Of a DNA stretch of 64,000 nt, positions 28,091 to 35,317 are shown in pieces (the first letter of the stretch is position 1; every line of letters starts with the position of its first letter). The notes below the pieces were generated by a model, which did no database searches, was not told the origin of the DNA, and was given only the letters and a program-made list of their open reading frames with translations. Source of the DNA: Halobaculum rubrum (lineage in GTDB: Archaea > Halobacteriota > Halobacteria > Halobacteriales > Haloferacaceae); the NCBI RefSeq assembly GCF_019880225.1, contig NZ_CP082284.1, positions 992,001 to 1,056,000 of the forward strand, written 5' to 3'. The position numbers and the translations under genes are program-made.

Positions 28091-29123
28091 TCAAATCCAA
28101 CTCAGTCCTTACCAAATCCATCAGCTGTATAGAATTGTGACCGGTTGGGGGATGAGCCGGGAACAACACTATGTTACAGCGGATTATCTGTCATTTGTGC
28201 TCAGTCACTGGAGAGAGATTGATGCTACAAAGTATAGTTACAGAGTCATACAAGTCATCGGATTCGGTGGAAACGCAGCTACGTACCACGTAATAAGGAA
28301 TCAGTTACTTGATGATCAGGACGGACCGCCAACACATGGAGTCGGAGCAAACTATGCGATGAAGTTAGCGCATGAAGACCTATCCGATGAAAGGTTGGAC
28401 CGGTTTGAGACAGAAAAAGAGTTTTTGAAAGATGTAGATCATCCACTAATTCTACCCTACTATGAGGAGGGTGAATTCTATGATTCTCCCTTCATGATCA
28501 TTGAATATCTGCCGAATACGATGGAAGAGATCATTTTGTCTGATAATGCGACTATCTCTGAGAAATTGAATTATGCCACACAGCTGATCTCATCTCTTGT
28601 TTATATCCATAATCTGGACGACCCTGTCGTTCATCGTGACATCAAACCTTCGAACATATTCGTGAGGCAAAACACCGCTTTCCTAGGAGACTTTGGATTA
28701 ATCAAGCGACAAAGCACAGACCCTGATGAAGATAACTTCGAAATGAATAAAGAGAGTGAGGAACGGGCAGTGCCATCTAAACATCCCACCCCGGACTTAA
28801 TAGAATATGAACAAGGAGGTGAGTTGACAACTGCTTCCGATATATACCAGATGGGGATTGTGCTAACTAAGTTATTTACTGGGAGCAATCAGAACCCTGT
28901 ACAAAACGTACACAATAGAGAAGAGGGAGACCCGGTGGTTACTGCGGAAATAGACAACGTGCCCGGGACAGTAGTGAGTGATGACATTCAGCGGTTACTA
29001 ACGGATATGACTATAGAGGATGCTGCTGACCGACCAAATGCTGAGGAGTTACTCTCCGACTGGAAGGAACTCCTCAGAGAAGCAACTTTGGAGGCACGAC
29101 GTCTGGACGGAAGAGTCCTGTAG
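27927..29123 (+). CDS. Eukaryotic-type serine/threonine protein kinase on the integrated element
   Basis: Hanks-type kinase, up to 398 aa. From ATG 27927: Gly-rich loop IGFGGNAATY at 111-120, ATP-binding Lys in YAMKLA (146), catalytic loop VVHRDIKPSN (Asp 238), DFG at 255-257, and TTASDIYQMGIVL of the F helix, so all catalytic residues are present. A ~100-residue helical region precedes the kinase domain. The usual APE motif is not clear and the activation segment is long and acidic. No membrane helix or PASTA domain is seen. The start is uncertain: 27927 overlaps rep by 164 bp, but low-GC coding pattern extends upstream of the next candidates, GTG 28137 and ATG 28152. It converges with the HEPN gene. 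Confidence 0.85.
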   Translation: MSAMMEREFLEVTSRISPAIGSSGLHSSTKSLDTSVRTLSSSEVIQLRDYHHLVDQIQLSPYQIHQLYRIVTGWGMSREQHYVTADYLSFVLSHWREIDATKYSYRVIQVIGFGGNAATYHVIRNQLLDDQDGPPTHGVGANYAMKLAHEDLSDERLDRFETEKEFLKDVDHPLILPYYEEGEFYDSPFMIIEYLPNTMEEIILSDNATISEKLNYATQLISSLVYIHNLDDPVVHRDIKPSNIFVRQNTAFLGDFGLIKRQSTDPDEDNFEMNKESEERAVPSKHPTPDLIEYEQGGELTTASDIYQMGIVLTKLFTGSNQNPVQNVHNREEGDPVVTAEIDNVPGTVVSDDIQRLLTDMTIEDAADRPNAEELLSDWKELLREATLEARRLDGRVL

Positions 29124-29292
29124 CGTCAGTCCGTTGCCAATCCTGTCTATTGAGGACGTTCAGGCAACGCCATTGTACGCTATCTAAGGAATTGGGGCGA
29201 TTCCGTTCCCCTTTCGGGACCCACATGTGGAGACTGCAGATGTCATCGGTCCTGGAGTAGCCAATCATCGTGTCGCTGGTCAGTATATACCG

Positions 29293-30849
29293 TCAAGACT
29301 CCCATTTTTTTGGGTCATAATCTCCTTTACGCCAGTCTCTGCGGGTTTTTGGTTTCATTGGGACCGGCTTGTGGACTATTGGATCAACCTCTGTGGACTC
29401 AAGATGCGTGTTGATTTCTCGCGTCAAGAGCTCTGATACAAAATGGTCAATATCTTCTGCCCTTTCTGCTGATACTGTTTCCATATCATGTACCACCTTG
29501 TTCCGCTTTTTCCGATGTCGATCTAATTCTGAATACAAGTCATCATCAATGACTCCCGTGATCTCGGCTAATTCGATTCGATGGCTGATGAACCAATTAT
29601 GTCCTTGAATCGTTTCACGCCGATCTCGATTCACTTCATACTCATCCCTAAGGGTGCGATTGAGAAGTTCCTCAATGTGTTGTTCGATAATGTTCCAATT
29701 CAACAGAAAGGACGCCGTATATTCGTCGTCGATAAAGTGAGTATGTGCCTGTAGATGGAGTGTCACCCGTTCACGCAGGTCTTCGACTTCGAACACGACT
29801 TCCGTAGCACGTAATAGATACTCGATTAGTTCGACACTGATCAGACTTCGCTCATGGTCAGCAGGACCTGACTCCCCATGCCACAATTGGTTCCTTCCTG
29901 ATGGCGTAGACAATTCTGCATGGCTATTGGCAAAACCGCCTGGTCCAGCCTGGCCTGAGATGAACTCTCTTGGTTGTAGTGATCTCCACTGAAAATGATC
30001 TCCGTAAATCCCGATCCCAAAAAAGGTATTCAACAACTTTAGGATATGGTCGCCATCGTCATCTAAAACCGCTAGCAGGCCATCTCTGAATGCCAAGAAA
30101 CCTTTACCAAGAATTTCATCTTGATATACAACCTCGTTTTCTCTGAAGTAGGACCCCCAGACCTTTTCTTCAAATTCTCTTTCTGGAGGTCTATCCACCC
30201 AGACTGCAGGGTATATGAATCCTCCACCCGCCGGCTGAGATTCCATCTCTTCATCTTGGTTATCGTGTCCGGAGCTACTGTCGTCATCAGATTCGGGCTC
30301 TACCTTAGACTCTTCATCTGATTCTGATTGATCATCATCGGAGGTGAATTCACCGGGTAGGTCAAAATCGACTACGTTACCCACTAGAACATGATATGAA
30401 CTATTTCCCCAGATTCGCTCCCCTTCCAAGAAACGGATCTGTGATGACGAAAAGTCGTTGAAAATCGATTCCTCAAGTCGACTGACCAACTTCGATATGA
30501 CGATAGCCAGTGCGTCCTCCCTAATTGGCTGCCGTCCTGGGGGTGTTTTGAGAGCCTGAGGAGGTAGTGCCTGTCGCCATCTTTCTTCCTGACCCACGGT
30601 AGCAACTTCTTCGATGAATCGATCTCCTTGATACGGCCCGTTGATCGTGATTTCCTTATCAGACCGATTTCTGTCGTGAGTGACCATAACCGCCTGCCCT
30701 TCGATTGGCTCTTGAATCCAGAATACCTCTACCTGTGCTGGCGAATTGAAATCTTGGAGTCCGTGGAACAGTGAACCCTCATTTTCCCGTATCTGGTCGA
30801 TGGATGATTCCCACCAATCTTCGACATCCTCTGCTGTAGTCTCAGACAT
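29293..30849 (-). CDS. Large acidic protein with C-terminal HEPN (Apea-like) domain
   Basis: 518 aa, not recognised as a whole. An N-terminal ~165-residue part (FWIQEPIEGQAVMVTHDRN) is followed by a highly acidic, Ser/Asp-rich linker (~168-205), a second globular part, and a C-terminal HEPN-like helical domain (~375-480). The last contains FLLNWNIIEQHIEELLNR and HRKKRNKVVHDME; Arg 449 and His 454 form the R-x4-H motif of HEPN ribonucleases. HEPN proteins in such contexts are often RNA-cleaving toxins of abortive-infection systems. It is the last gene of a five-gene minus-strand run and ends 170 bp from the convergent kinase. Confidence 0.7.
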   Translation of the reverse strand: MSETTAEDVEDWWESSIDQIRENEGSLFHGLQDFNSPAQVEVFWIQEPIEGQAVMVTHDRNRSDKEITINGPYQGDRFIEEVATVGQEERWRQALPPQALKTPPGRQPIREDALAIVISKLVSRLEESIFNDFSSSQIRFLEGERIWGNSSYHVLVGNVVDFDLPGEFTSDDDQSESDEESKVEPESDDDSSSGHDNQDEEMESQPAGGGFIYPAVWVDRPPEREFEEKVWGSYFRENEVVYQDEILGKGFLAFRDGLLAVLDDDGDHILKLLNTFFGIGIYGDHFQWRSLQPREFISGQAGPGGFANSHAELSTPSGRNQLWHGESGPADHERSLISVELIEYLLRATEVVFEVEDLRERVTLHLQAHTHFIDDEYTASFLLNWNIIEQHIEELLNRTLRDEYEVNRDRRETIQGHNWFISHRIELAEITGVIDDDLYSELDRHRKKRNKVVHDMETVSAERAEDIDHFVSELLTREINTHLESTEVDPIVHKPVPMKPKTRRDWRKGDYDPKKWES

Positions 30850-30925
30850 TATATCACATGATATTGCAGCAACCTGAACCTTTTTCGGGTTATCAAATAC
30901 CGCTACCAGCTGTAATCAGGCGCGC

Positions 30926-31750
30926 CTATGGACTTCCTCTGCGGTCATCCAATTTCTGTTTCAGTTTCCTGTTGAATTGCTTTCCCCGCCGACCGTGGTG
31001 CACCCTCTGATGACAGTTGGGACAGAGAGCAATAACAAAGTCTGGATGATCCGGTCCTCCATCTCCTAATCGATGTACGTGGTGGGCTTCCAGATACGGC
31101 TCACCATTGCGATTGGTAAACGGAGCCTCTTCCTCACACCCTTGGCAGACCCCGTCAGCCCAGTTGAGGGCATACTCTCTCACTGCTTCAGATGTTTCGT
31201 ACTCAGTTGTCGTGGACGTTCGATGACTGGGAATGTCTGATGCACTCTCTTTCGCTTCCTCCCAGAGTTCCTCTTCGGTGACTGTCTCAGGTTCTTCATC
31301 AGCAGAACCCCCGATCACCTGTTCCAGTCTAAATCTGATTGCGGATCGTTCGTCGCCGTTTTTGTCTGGGAGAGTTTCCCTGTGCCAATCAACACAAGAA
31401 TACTGACCAAGGTAGACTACGTGGGCGTCTTCAATGAGGGACTTTTCGAACAGATGGAGTTCATCGCCGTTTTCATCGTGGTCCCGGACATCAGAGTTCC
31501 ACCGGCCGGTATTCGTTGTCCGGTCGAACGTCATATCACCTTCCTGGCCGGCTCCGGTGTAGACGAACTTCCCATCCGGTTTGAATTCGTCCTTGTATCC
31601 ATACTTCTCCCCCTCTTCCCCCGTGAATATGAAAACGAAGGGGTTGTCTGCGGGCGATGAAATTCCCCCTCGACGTCCACCACCGTATCGGTCGTGGAGT
31701 TCGCCACGACGGATAACGTCACCAATGCTGTATGGAAGTCCTGACGTCAT
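30926..31750 (-). CDS. McrA-like HNH endonuclease with SRA-like N-terminus (type IV restriction)
   Basis: 274 aa. The N-terminal ~150 residues begin YSIGDVIRRGELHDRYGGG and contain PFVFIFTGEEGEKYGY and FVYTGAGQEGDM, the pattern of the SRA-like domain of Streptomyces ScoMcrA-type enzymes, which reads modified DNA (5-methylcytosine or phosphorothioate). The C-terminus is an HNH nuclease: zinc pair Cys 202/Cys 205, catalytic HH at 223-224 (LEAHHVHRLGDGG), second pair CPNC (243-246) and a final HH. It would cleave invading modified DNA. The modification recognised cannot be told. It lies 76 bp upstream of the HEPN gene on the same strand. Confidence 0.85.
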   Translation of the reverse strand: MTSGLPYSIGDVIRRGELHDRYGGGRRGGISSPADNPFVFIFTGEEGEKYGYKDEFKPDGKFVYTGAGQEGDMTFDRTTNTGRWNSDVRDHDENGDELHLFEKSLIEDAHVVYLGQYSCVDWHRETLPDKNGDERSAIRFRLEQVIGGSADEEPETVTEEELWEEAKESASDIPSHRTSTTTEYETSEAVREYALNWADGVCQGCEEEAPFTNRNGEPYLEAHHVHRLGDGGPDHPDFVIALCPNCHQRVHHGRRGKQFNRKLKQKLDDRRGSP

Positions 31751-31810
31751 GGCGTCGAAGACTCTCTGATGCTAGTTAGGTCTTGGGCGGGCAATGGGGA
31801 TTCCCCAAAC

Positions 31811-32110
31811 TCAACGCCGGTCCAACTCCTGATCTATCTCATCCAGAATCTCTCTGATACGGTCGTCAAGCTGCTCGACTGAGTAGGGATACGGCTCATA
31901 GCCAGCGGTATCAAGCTCCTCCGCCAATCCTTGAATCTGTTCGGAGATGCGATTTCTGGCCTGTCTCTGGCGTTGGCGTTCCTTCGCATTTCCATCGATC
32001 ATCACAGGCTGACCACACTCCTGGCATCGCCAATCCCACATCGTATCCGATTGGTTCACCGGGATCACCTCTACCTGATTTTCGCAAAACGAACAGACAG
32101 TCTCTGGCAT
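31811..32110 (-). CDS. Small zinc-ribbon protein with coiled-coil tail
   Basis: 99 aa, function unknown. Two Cys pairs (VCSFCENQ near residue 6-9 and WRCQECGQ near 29-32) form a probable zinc ribbon. The remainder (from about residue 42) is helical, rich in Arg, Gln and Glu and likely a coiled coil. It precedes the McrA-like gene by 60 bp in the same direction and may be an accessory nucleic-acid-binding subunit, which is a guess from position. Confidence 0.65.
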   Translation of the reverse strand: MPETVCSFCENQVEVIPVNQSDTMWDWRCQECGQPVMIDGNAKERQRQRQARNRISEQIQGLAEELDTAGYEPYPYSVEQLDDRIREILDEIDQELDRR

Positions 32111-32128
32111 GTCTTCAAATCTGTCGGC

Positions 32129-32464
32129 CTACCATTTGTAGAGTTGTCCCTCCTCAGGCGGGAATTCAGTTAGGTCAATGTCGCTAGGGTACGGGTCAGA
32201 AACAATCTCACGGTGATCACGGATGATCCTCATCTCCTCATCCTCTAACGTTTCTGAACCGAAAGTTCCGATGTATGCCCCTTCGGGGTACTGTTCGATA
32301 TTGTGACCCGACAGAACCCGTCGTATGCGGACTTCTGCGTCAGCCGGAAGTCTGTCGATGTGTCGTGGTAATCCGTAAGCGACCAGATCGTCATCATCGT
32401 CACTCCCGGCCCGGATGTGGATACGAAGTCGATTATCCTTCGTGTCTATTCCAATGATCTTCAT
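32129..32464 (-). CDS. Hypothetical protein of the element
   Basis: 111 aa from ATG 32464 (MKIIGIDTKDNRLRI); an ATG at 32491 would add nine residues. It is acidic, mixed alpha/beta, without membrane helices or motif I recognise. Eighteen bp separate it from the zinc-ribbon gene downstream, so the two are probably cotranscribed. Confidence 0.6.
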   Translation of the reverse strand: MKIIGIDTKDNRLRIHIRAGSDDDDDLVAYGLPRHIDRLPADAEVRIRRVLSGHNIEQYPEGAYIGTFGSETLEDEEMRIIRDHREIVSDPYPSDIDLTEFPPEEGQLYKW

Positions 32465-32509
32465 GGAGGATACTACATACATGCCGAACAATATTCGTTT
32501 GGCTAGTAG

Positions 32510-33076
32510 TCACTGTATTTCCTCAAAATAAGCCTCAACATCCGATGACGTGATCCGCCCCTGGTTGAAGAGCATCTGCATCTCTAATGTAGTGACTTGT
32601 TCTCTTGCTTCGAAACGCTCCTCAACCTGTTCCAAGCGCCCCTGAAGAATGTCGGAGCCGAACAAATTCACTCTCTGCTGATCCACGGTTACATCGACAG
32701 AGTCGATCTGGGGCATCCGTTGTAGTGAAGCCTGAAATAGATCCTCCACTTCTATGCCCATATCATCGGCACACTGGGAAGCAAAGGCGACCATGCTCAT
32801 CAGCCCCTCTGCGAATATTTGGCTGTCCCGTAGTTCTTCTTCCCGGTCAGCTGTGGTGAACTCCGATTCGTGGTCGAAGTCCGTTAGTTGCTCCCGGTCA
32901 CGGGCTTCCAGATGATTGAATACGATATCGAAATCTCCAATACCAGCTTTGATCCGCTCCCGAATCCGACCACGTTTGACCCGTTCGTTGGCCTTCGAAA
33001 TTTCGCTGGGTTTGTCTCTAAGGTATTCCCGCTGATCAGGCGTGAGTATGGAACTGACCTTTGGACCACTTTCCAT
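32510..33076 (-). CDS. Helical protein of unknown function, first gene of the cargo operon
   Basis: 188 aa, almost wholly helical. The start (SSILTPDQREYLRDKPSEIS) and the following KRGRIRERIKAGIGDFDIVF resemble a small domain frequent in haloarchaeal plasmid and provirus proteins, whose function I do not know. It is the first gene of the minus-strand run 33076 to 29293. An inverted repeat in its upstream region lies between it and a divergent antitoxin-like gene. Confidence 0.6.
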   Translation of the reverse strand: MESGPKVSSILTPDQREYLRDKPSEISKANERVKRGRIRERIKAGIGDFDIVFNHLEARDREQLTDFDHESEFTTADREEELRDSQIFAEGLMSMVAFASQCADDMGIEVEDLFQASLQRMPQIDSVDVTVDQQRVNLFGSDILQGRLEQVEERFEAREQVTTLEMQMLFNQGRITSSDVEAYFEEIQ

Positions 33077-33083
33077 AACGCCC

Positions 33084-33096
33084 TGGCGTTACGCCA
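33084..33096. promoter_or_regulatory. Inverted repeat between divergent genes; candidate operator
   Basis: TGGCGT-T-ACGCCA is a perfect 6-bp inverted repeat with a one-base spacer, 7 bp before the minus-strand ATG at 33076 and about 36 bp before the plus-strand ATG at 33132. In AT-rich DNA this GC-rich palindrome is unlikely by chance. It could control both transcription units of the element. Confidence 0.5.
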
Positions 33097-33131
33097 ATAC
33101 AATAATTGTTATGGTGGCCGTGGTGACGCAT

Positions 33132-33263
33132 ATGGGTTCAAAGAGTGAAACCACGCTCCCCTGCTCAGAATCTGTCCGTGACAGCATCAGGTCGTTCAAG
33201 ACTGGAGGAGAGTCCTATGACGACGTCCTTCGTCGAATGATCTCCTCATTGGAGGAAGAGTGA
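33132..33263 (+). CDS. Small VapB-like antitoxin/DNA-binding protein
   Basis: 43 aa from ATG 33132 (50 aa from ATG 33111). The sequence ETTLPCSESVRDSIRSFKTG followed by GESYDDVLRRMI has the short strand-helix-helix layout and the GESYxDVLRR pattern of haloarchaeal VapB-type antitoxins. No PIN or other toxin follows, so it may be the regulator of the element, perhaps acting at the inverted repeat just upstream. An AT-rich CAATAATTGTT lies about 27 nt before ATG 33132, supporting that start. Confidence 0.55.
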   Translation: MGSKSETTLPCSESVRDSIRSFKTGGESYDDVLRRMISSLEEE

Positions 33264-33265
33264 AA

Positions 33266-33475
33266 ATGTCGGGAGAGACGTCAGCCACCCTTCGAAAAGG
33301 CGACTTCAATGCGCCTGATGACGAACAAGTCGAAATCACGATAGAGGAACCGCTTGAGGCTCGATTGCTCTTGCCCCGCGCAGACATCGAACTTACCCGT
33401 CCAGGGGTTTCCTTTGTGACAATTTACGCCGACCTGACTGCTCCGGAAACAGGTGGCGCAGGGGAAGAACAGTGA
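33266..33475 (+). CDS. Small hypothetical protein of the element
   Basis: 69 aa from ATG 33266 (GTG 33260 also possible), 2 bp after the antitoxin-like gene. Acidic with a predicted beta-rich core (VEITIEEPLEARLLLP then GVSFVTIYADL). I do not recognise it. The tight spacing suggests cotranscription with the preceding gene. Confidence 0.5.
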   Translation: MSGETSATLRKGDFNAPDDEQVEITIEEPLEARLLLPRADIELTRPGVSFVTIYADLTAPETGGAGEEQ

Positions 33476-33744
33476 CCACGAAAACTTCCGGGCACTCTGA
33501 GACGGCAATACGGCCCTATGTTTGCTGGATACCACAATCTGCAAATTCCGGTTTAAAACAACGCCGTCATGCGGTTCAGAGAGCCACCAGTCCGCTGTAT
33601 AGTGACGTCACCCCGGGTACAAACAATCTGACCCGTGAATCATTCGACGCCGGCCAACTGACCCCCGCCAAGAGATCGGATGGCCGACGTCGGGACCGCC
33701 CCGCCAGATGGCAAGAGGCAATCCATGCAGAACAAGGATTCTAA
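33472..33744 (+). CDS. Doubtful small reading frame of the element
   Basis: 90 codons from a GTG that overlaps the preceding stop (GTGA), with Arg/Ser/Thr-rich sequence and no visible domain. It is kept only because the start overlap resembles a coupled gene and because this 250-bp stretch has no better candidate. It overlaps the next gene by 20 bases. Confidence 0.25.
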   Translation: MTTKTSGHSETAIRPYVCWIPQSANSGLKQRRHAVQRATSPLYSDVTPGTNNLTRESFDAGQLTPAKRSDGRRRDRPARWQEAIHAEQGF

Positions 33745-33979
33745 GCGAAATAAAACCAGCGTGGAGGTAGTACGGAACAAGAATAGTGGTGACGACGGAG
33801 TCACTGACGTCGACCAGTTCGTCAGTGAACATTCAGACTTTCTTGGACGGGTGCTGGCCCGTGGTGACAGGGAAGCCAGGGGTCATGCCTTGGCGCTGAT
33901 AGCGAACGGTGGGACGGTCAGCGACATCGACCGTATCCAGCAGGTGCTGGATGACCTGAAAGAACAGAAAGAGGAATGA
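33725..33979 (+). CDS. Small helical protein next to the integrase
   Basis: 84 aa from ATG 33725 (ATG 33680 would give 99). The N-terminal third is Lys/Asn-rich; residues ~30-84 are helical (DVDQFVSEHSDFLGRVLARG and DIDRIQQVLDDL). It converges with the integrase with 8 bp between stops. Small helper proteins are known beside integrases of the SNJ2 pleolipovirus type, and such a role is possible but not shown by sequence. Confidence 0.5.
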   Translation: MQNKDSKRNKTSVEVVRNKNSGDDGVTDVDQFVSEHSDFLGRVLARGDREARGHALALIANGGTVSDIDRIQQVLDDLKEQKEE

Positions 33980-33987
33980 CGGCGTCG

Positions 33988-35271
33988 TCAGTCGGTCGAC
34001 AGCGCGTCAACGAACTGCTGGGCTTCCGCTTCCAGTTCTGGATGCTGTTCAAACAGGTCCATGAGCGACTGGGCCTGATCGATTTCATCCAGCATATCGG
34101 GGTTTTCTTTCGCCAGCCGAAGGACCGCCCGGCGGACCTCCTGCTGTTCCTGACGCTTCTGTTGCAGGGATTCAGAGTCATATTCCAGCGCCTGTCCGCA
34201 GAAGACGCATTCGTCCCTGTCGTGCGGCGTGTCCTTCCCGCACCGGGGGCATTCGACGGGGGCGTGGCTCTCAGGTTCGTTGGTTTCGACTTCTTTCCCC
34301 TGGAGTCGGGCGTACTGGGCGTCGGTCGCCTCTCCGAACTTGGCGATATAGCGGGCTACCGCCTCACTCCCACGGCGTCGACCCTGTCGGTCTTCGATCA
34401 GCGAAGCCTTCGCGTCCCGCTGTTTCGCCAACCAATATGCGTTCGATTTCCTGAAGTTGGTCGGCGTCACCTTCTTGGTGACGTCCGCCCGGTCAGCCGC
34501 TTCTTTGAACGTCTGAAGGAACCGCTGGTAGGAGTAGCCTTCCGGCTTGCTGAGTTTCGACCACAGGGGCGCGTCGGGGTTATCGGGCGCGGGATGGCCC
34601 TGATTCCGGTCATTCAGCCACCGTTGGAGCGGGGGGATGCTGAAGTCCGCGGTCAGCAGTACCGACCGCTGTCCGGTCTTTCCGTCGACGCGAATGTGGA
34701 TGCCGTGATCGGCGTCGGAGACGTCCCCCACGGTCAGGTCGTAGAGTTCGCCACCTCTGAAGCCACCTTCGTACTGCACGCCGATCAGTGCGGCGTCCCG
34801 GGGGTTCGCCGTCTCTTCGATCATGGGTTTGACGTCGTCCTCCAGGTCCAGCATCTCCGCGGGGTCGGGCGACGGGTCGTAACTCCGCGACGTCTTCGAA
34901 GACACCCAGGAAACACTAGCAGGTGGGTCGCCGTCGTCGTCGGGGTTGACGCGCCTCCCGAACACTCTGAGCGCGACCCGGTAGTCCCGGTTCGTCTCTT
35001 CGTTATCGTAGGTGGTGTGAATCCAGCGAACGATATCTTCCGCGGCGTCCTTATCCTCCAGCGCGTCGGCCAGCCCGCCGACCTCTTCCGCCATGCGGGT
35101 GCAGTGACGCAACAGTTTGAGGTGTCGGTACGCGCCGTACTCTTCTTTGAGCAGGTCCAACTGCTTGCTGAAGTCGATCAGGACGTCAGCGTCGGCGTCG
35201 GACACGTCCCGGTCGCCGGCTTCGATGCGGGACCGCAACGTCTCTACCTCTTGGCGGGGGTCAGTCGTCAT
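33988..35271 (-). CDS. int: Tyrosine site-specific recombinase (integrase) with C-terminal zinc finger
   Basis: 427-aa integrase that would insert the element at tRNA-Thr. A core-binding SAM-like domain (~10-110) precedes the catalytic domain with Arg 172 (GGFRGGELYDL), Lys 198 (VDGKTGQ), the HxxR box as TPTNFRKS (Asn replacing His; Arg 274) and candidate nucleophile Tyr 308 in VARYIAKFG. A zinc finger with CPRCG and CVFCG (Cys 341-358) and a helical tail follow. Start ATG 35271 leaves 18 bp to the inverted repeat beside attR; a frame open to 35424 would run through attR and is rejected. The gene is whole, not split by integration, as in pNOB8/SNJ2-type elements. Confidence 0.9.
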   Translation of the reverse strand: MTTDPRQEVETLRSRIEAGDRDVSDADADVLIDFSKQLDLLKEEYGAYRHLKLLRHCTRMAEEVGGLADALEDKDAAEDIVRWIHTTYDNEETNRDYRVALRVFGRRVNPDDDGDPPASVSWVSSKTSRSYDPSPDPAEMLDLEDDVKPMIEETANPRDAALIGVQYEGGFRGGELYDLTVGDVSDADHGIHIRVDGKTGQRSVLLTADFSIPPLQRWLNDRNQGHPAPDNPDAPLWSKLSKPEGYSYQRFLQTFKEAADRADVTKKVTPTNFRKSNAYWLAKQRDAKASLIEDRQGRRRGSEAVARYIAKFGEATDAQYARLQGKEVETNEPESHAPVECPRCGKDTPHDRDECVFCGQALEYDSESLQQKRQEQQEVRRAVLRLAKENPDMLDEIDQAQSLMDLFEQHPELEAEAQQFVDALSTD

Positions 35272-35288
35272 GCCTCTAATAGTATTAA

Positions 35289-35303
35289 TAGTGGGATTGT
35301 AAA
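35289..35303 (-). repeat. Right arm of the element's terminal inverted repeat
   Basis: TAGTGGGATTGTAAA is the exact reverse complement of 26573-26587. It lies between the integrase start and attR, 14 bp from the att core, where it may also overlap the integrase promoter (AT-rich, TAATAGTATTAATAG). Confidence 0.7.
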
Positions 35304-35317
35304 GGTTAGGTTGAATG

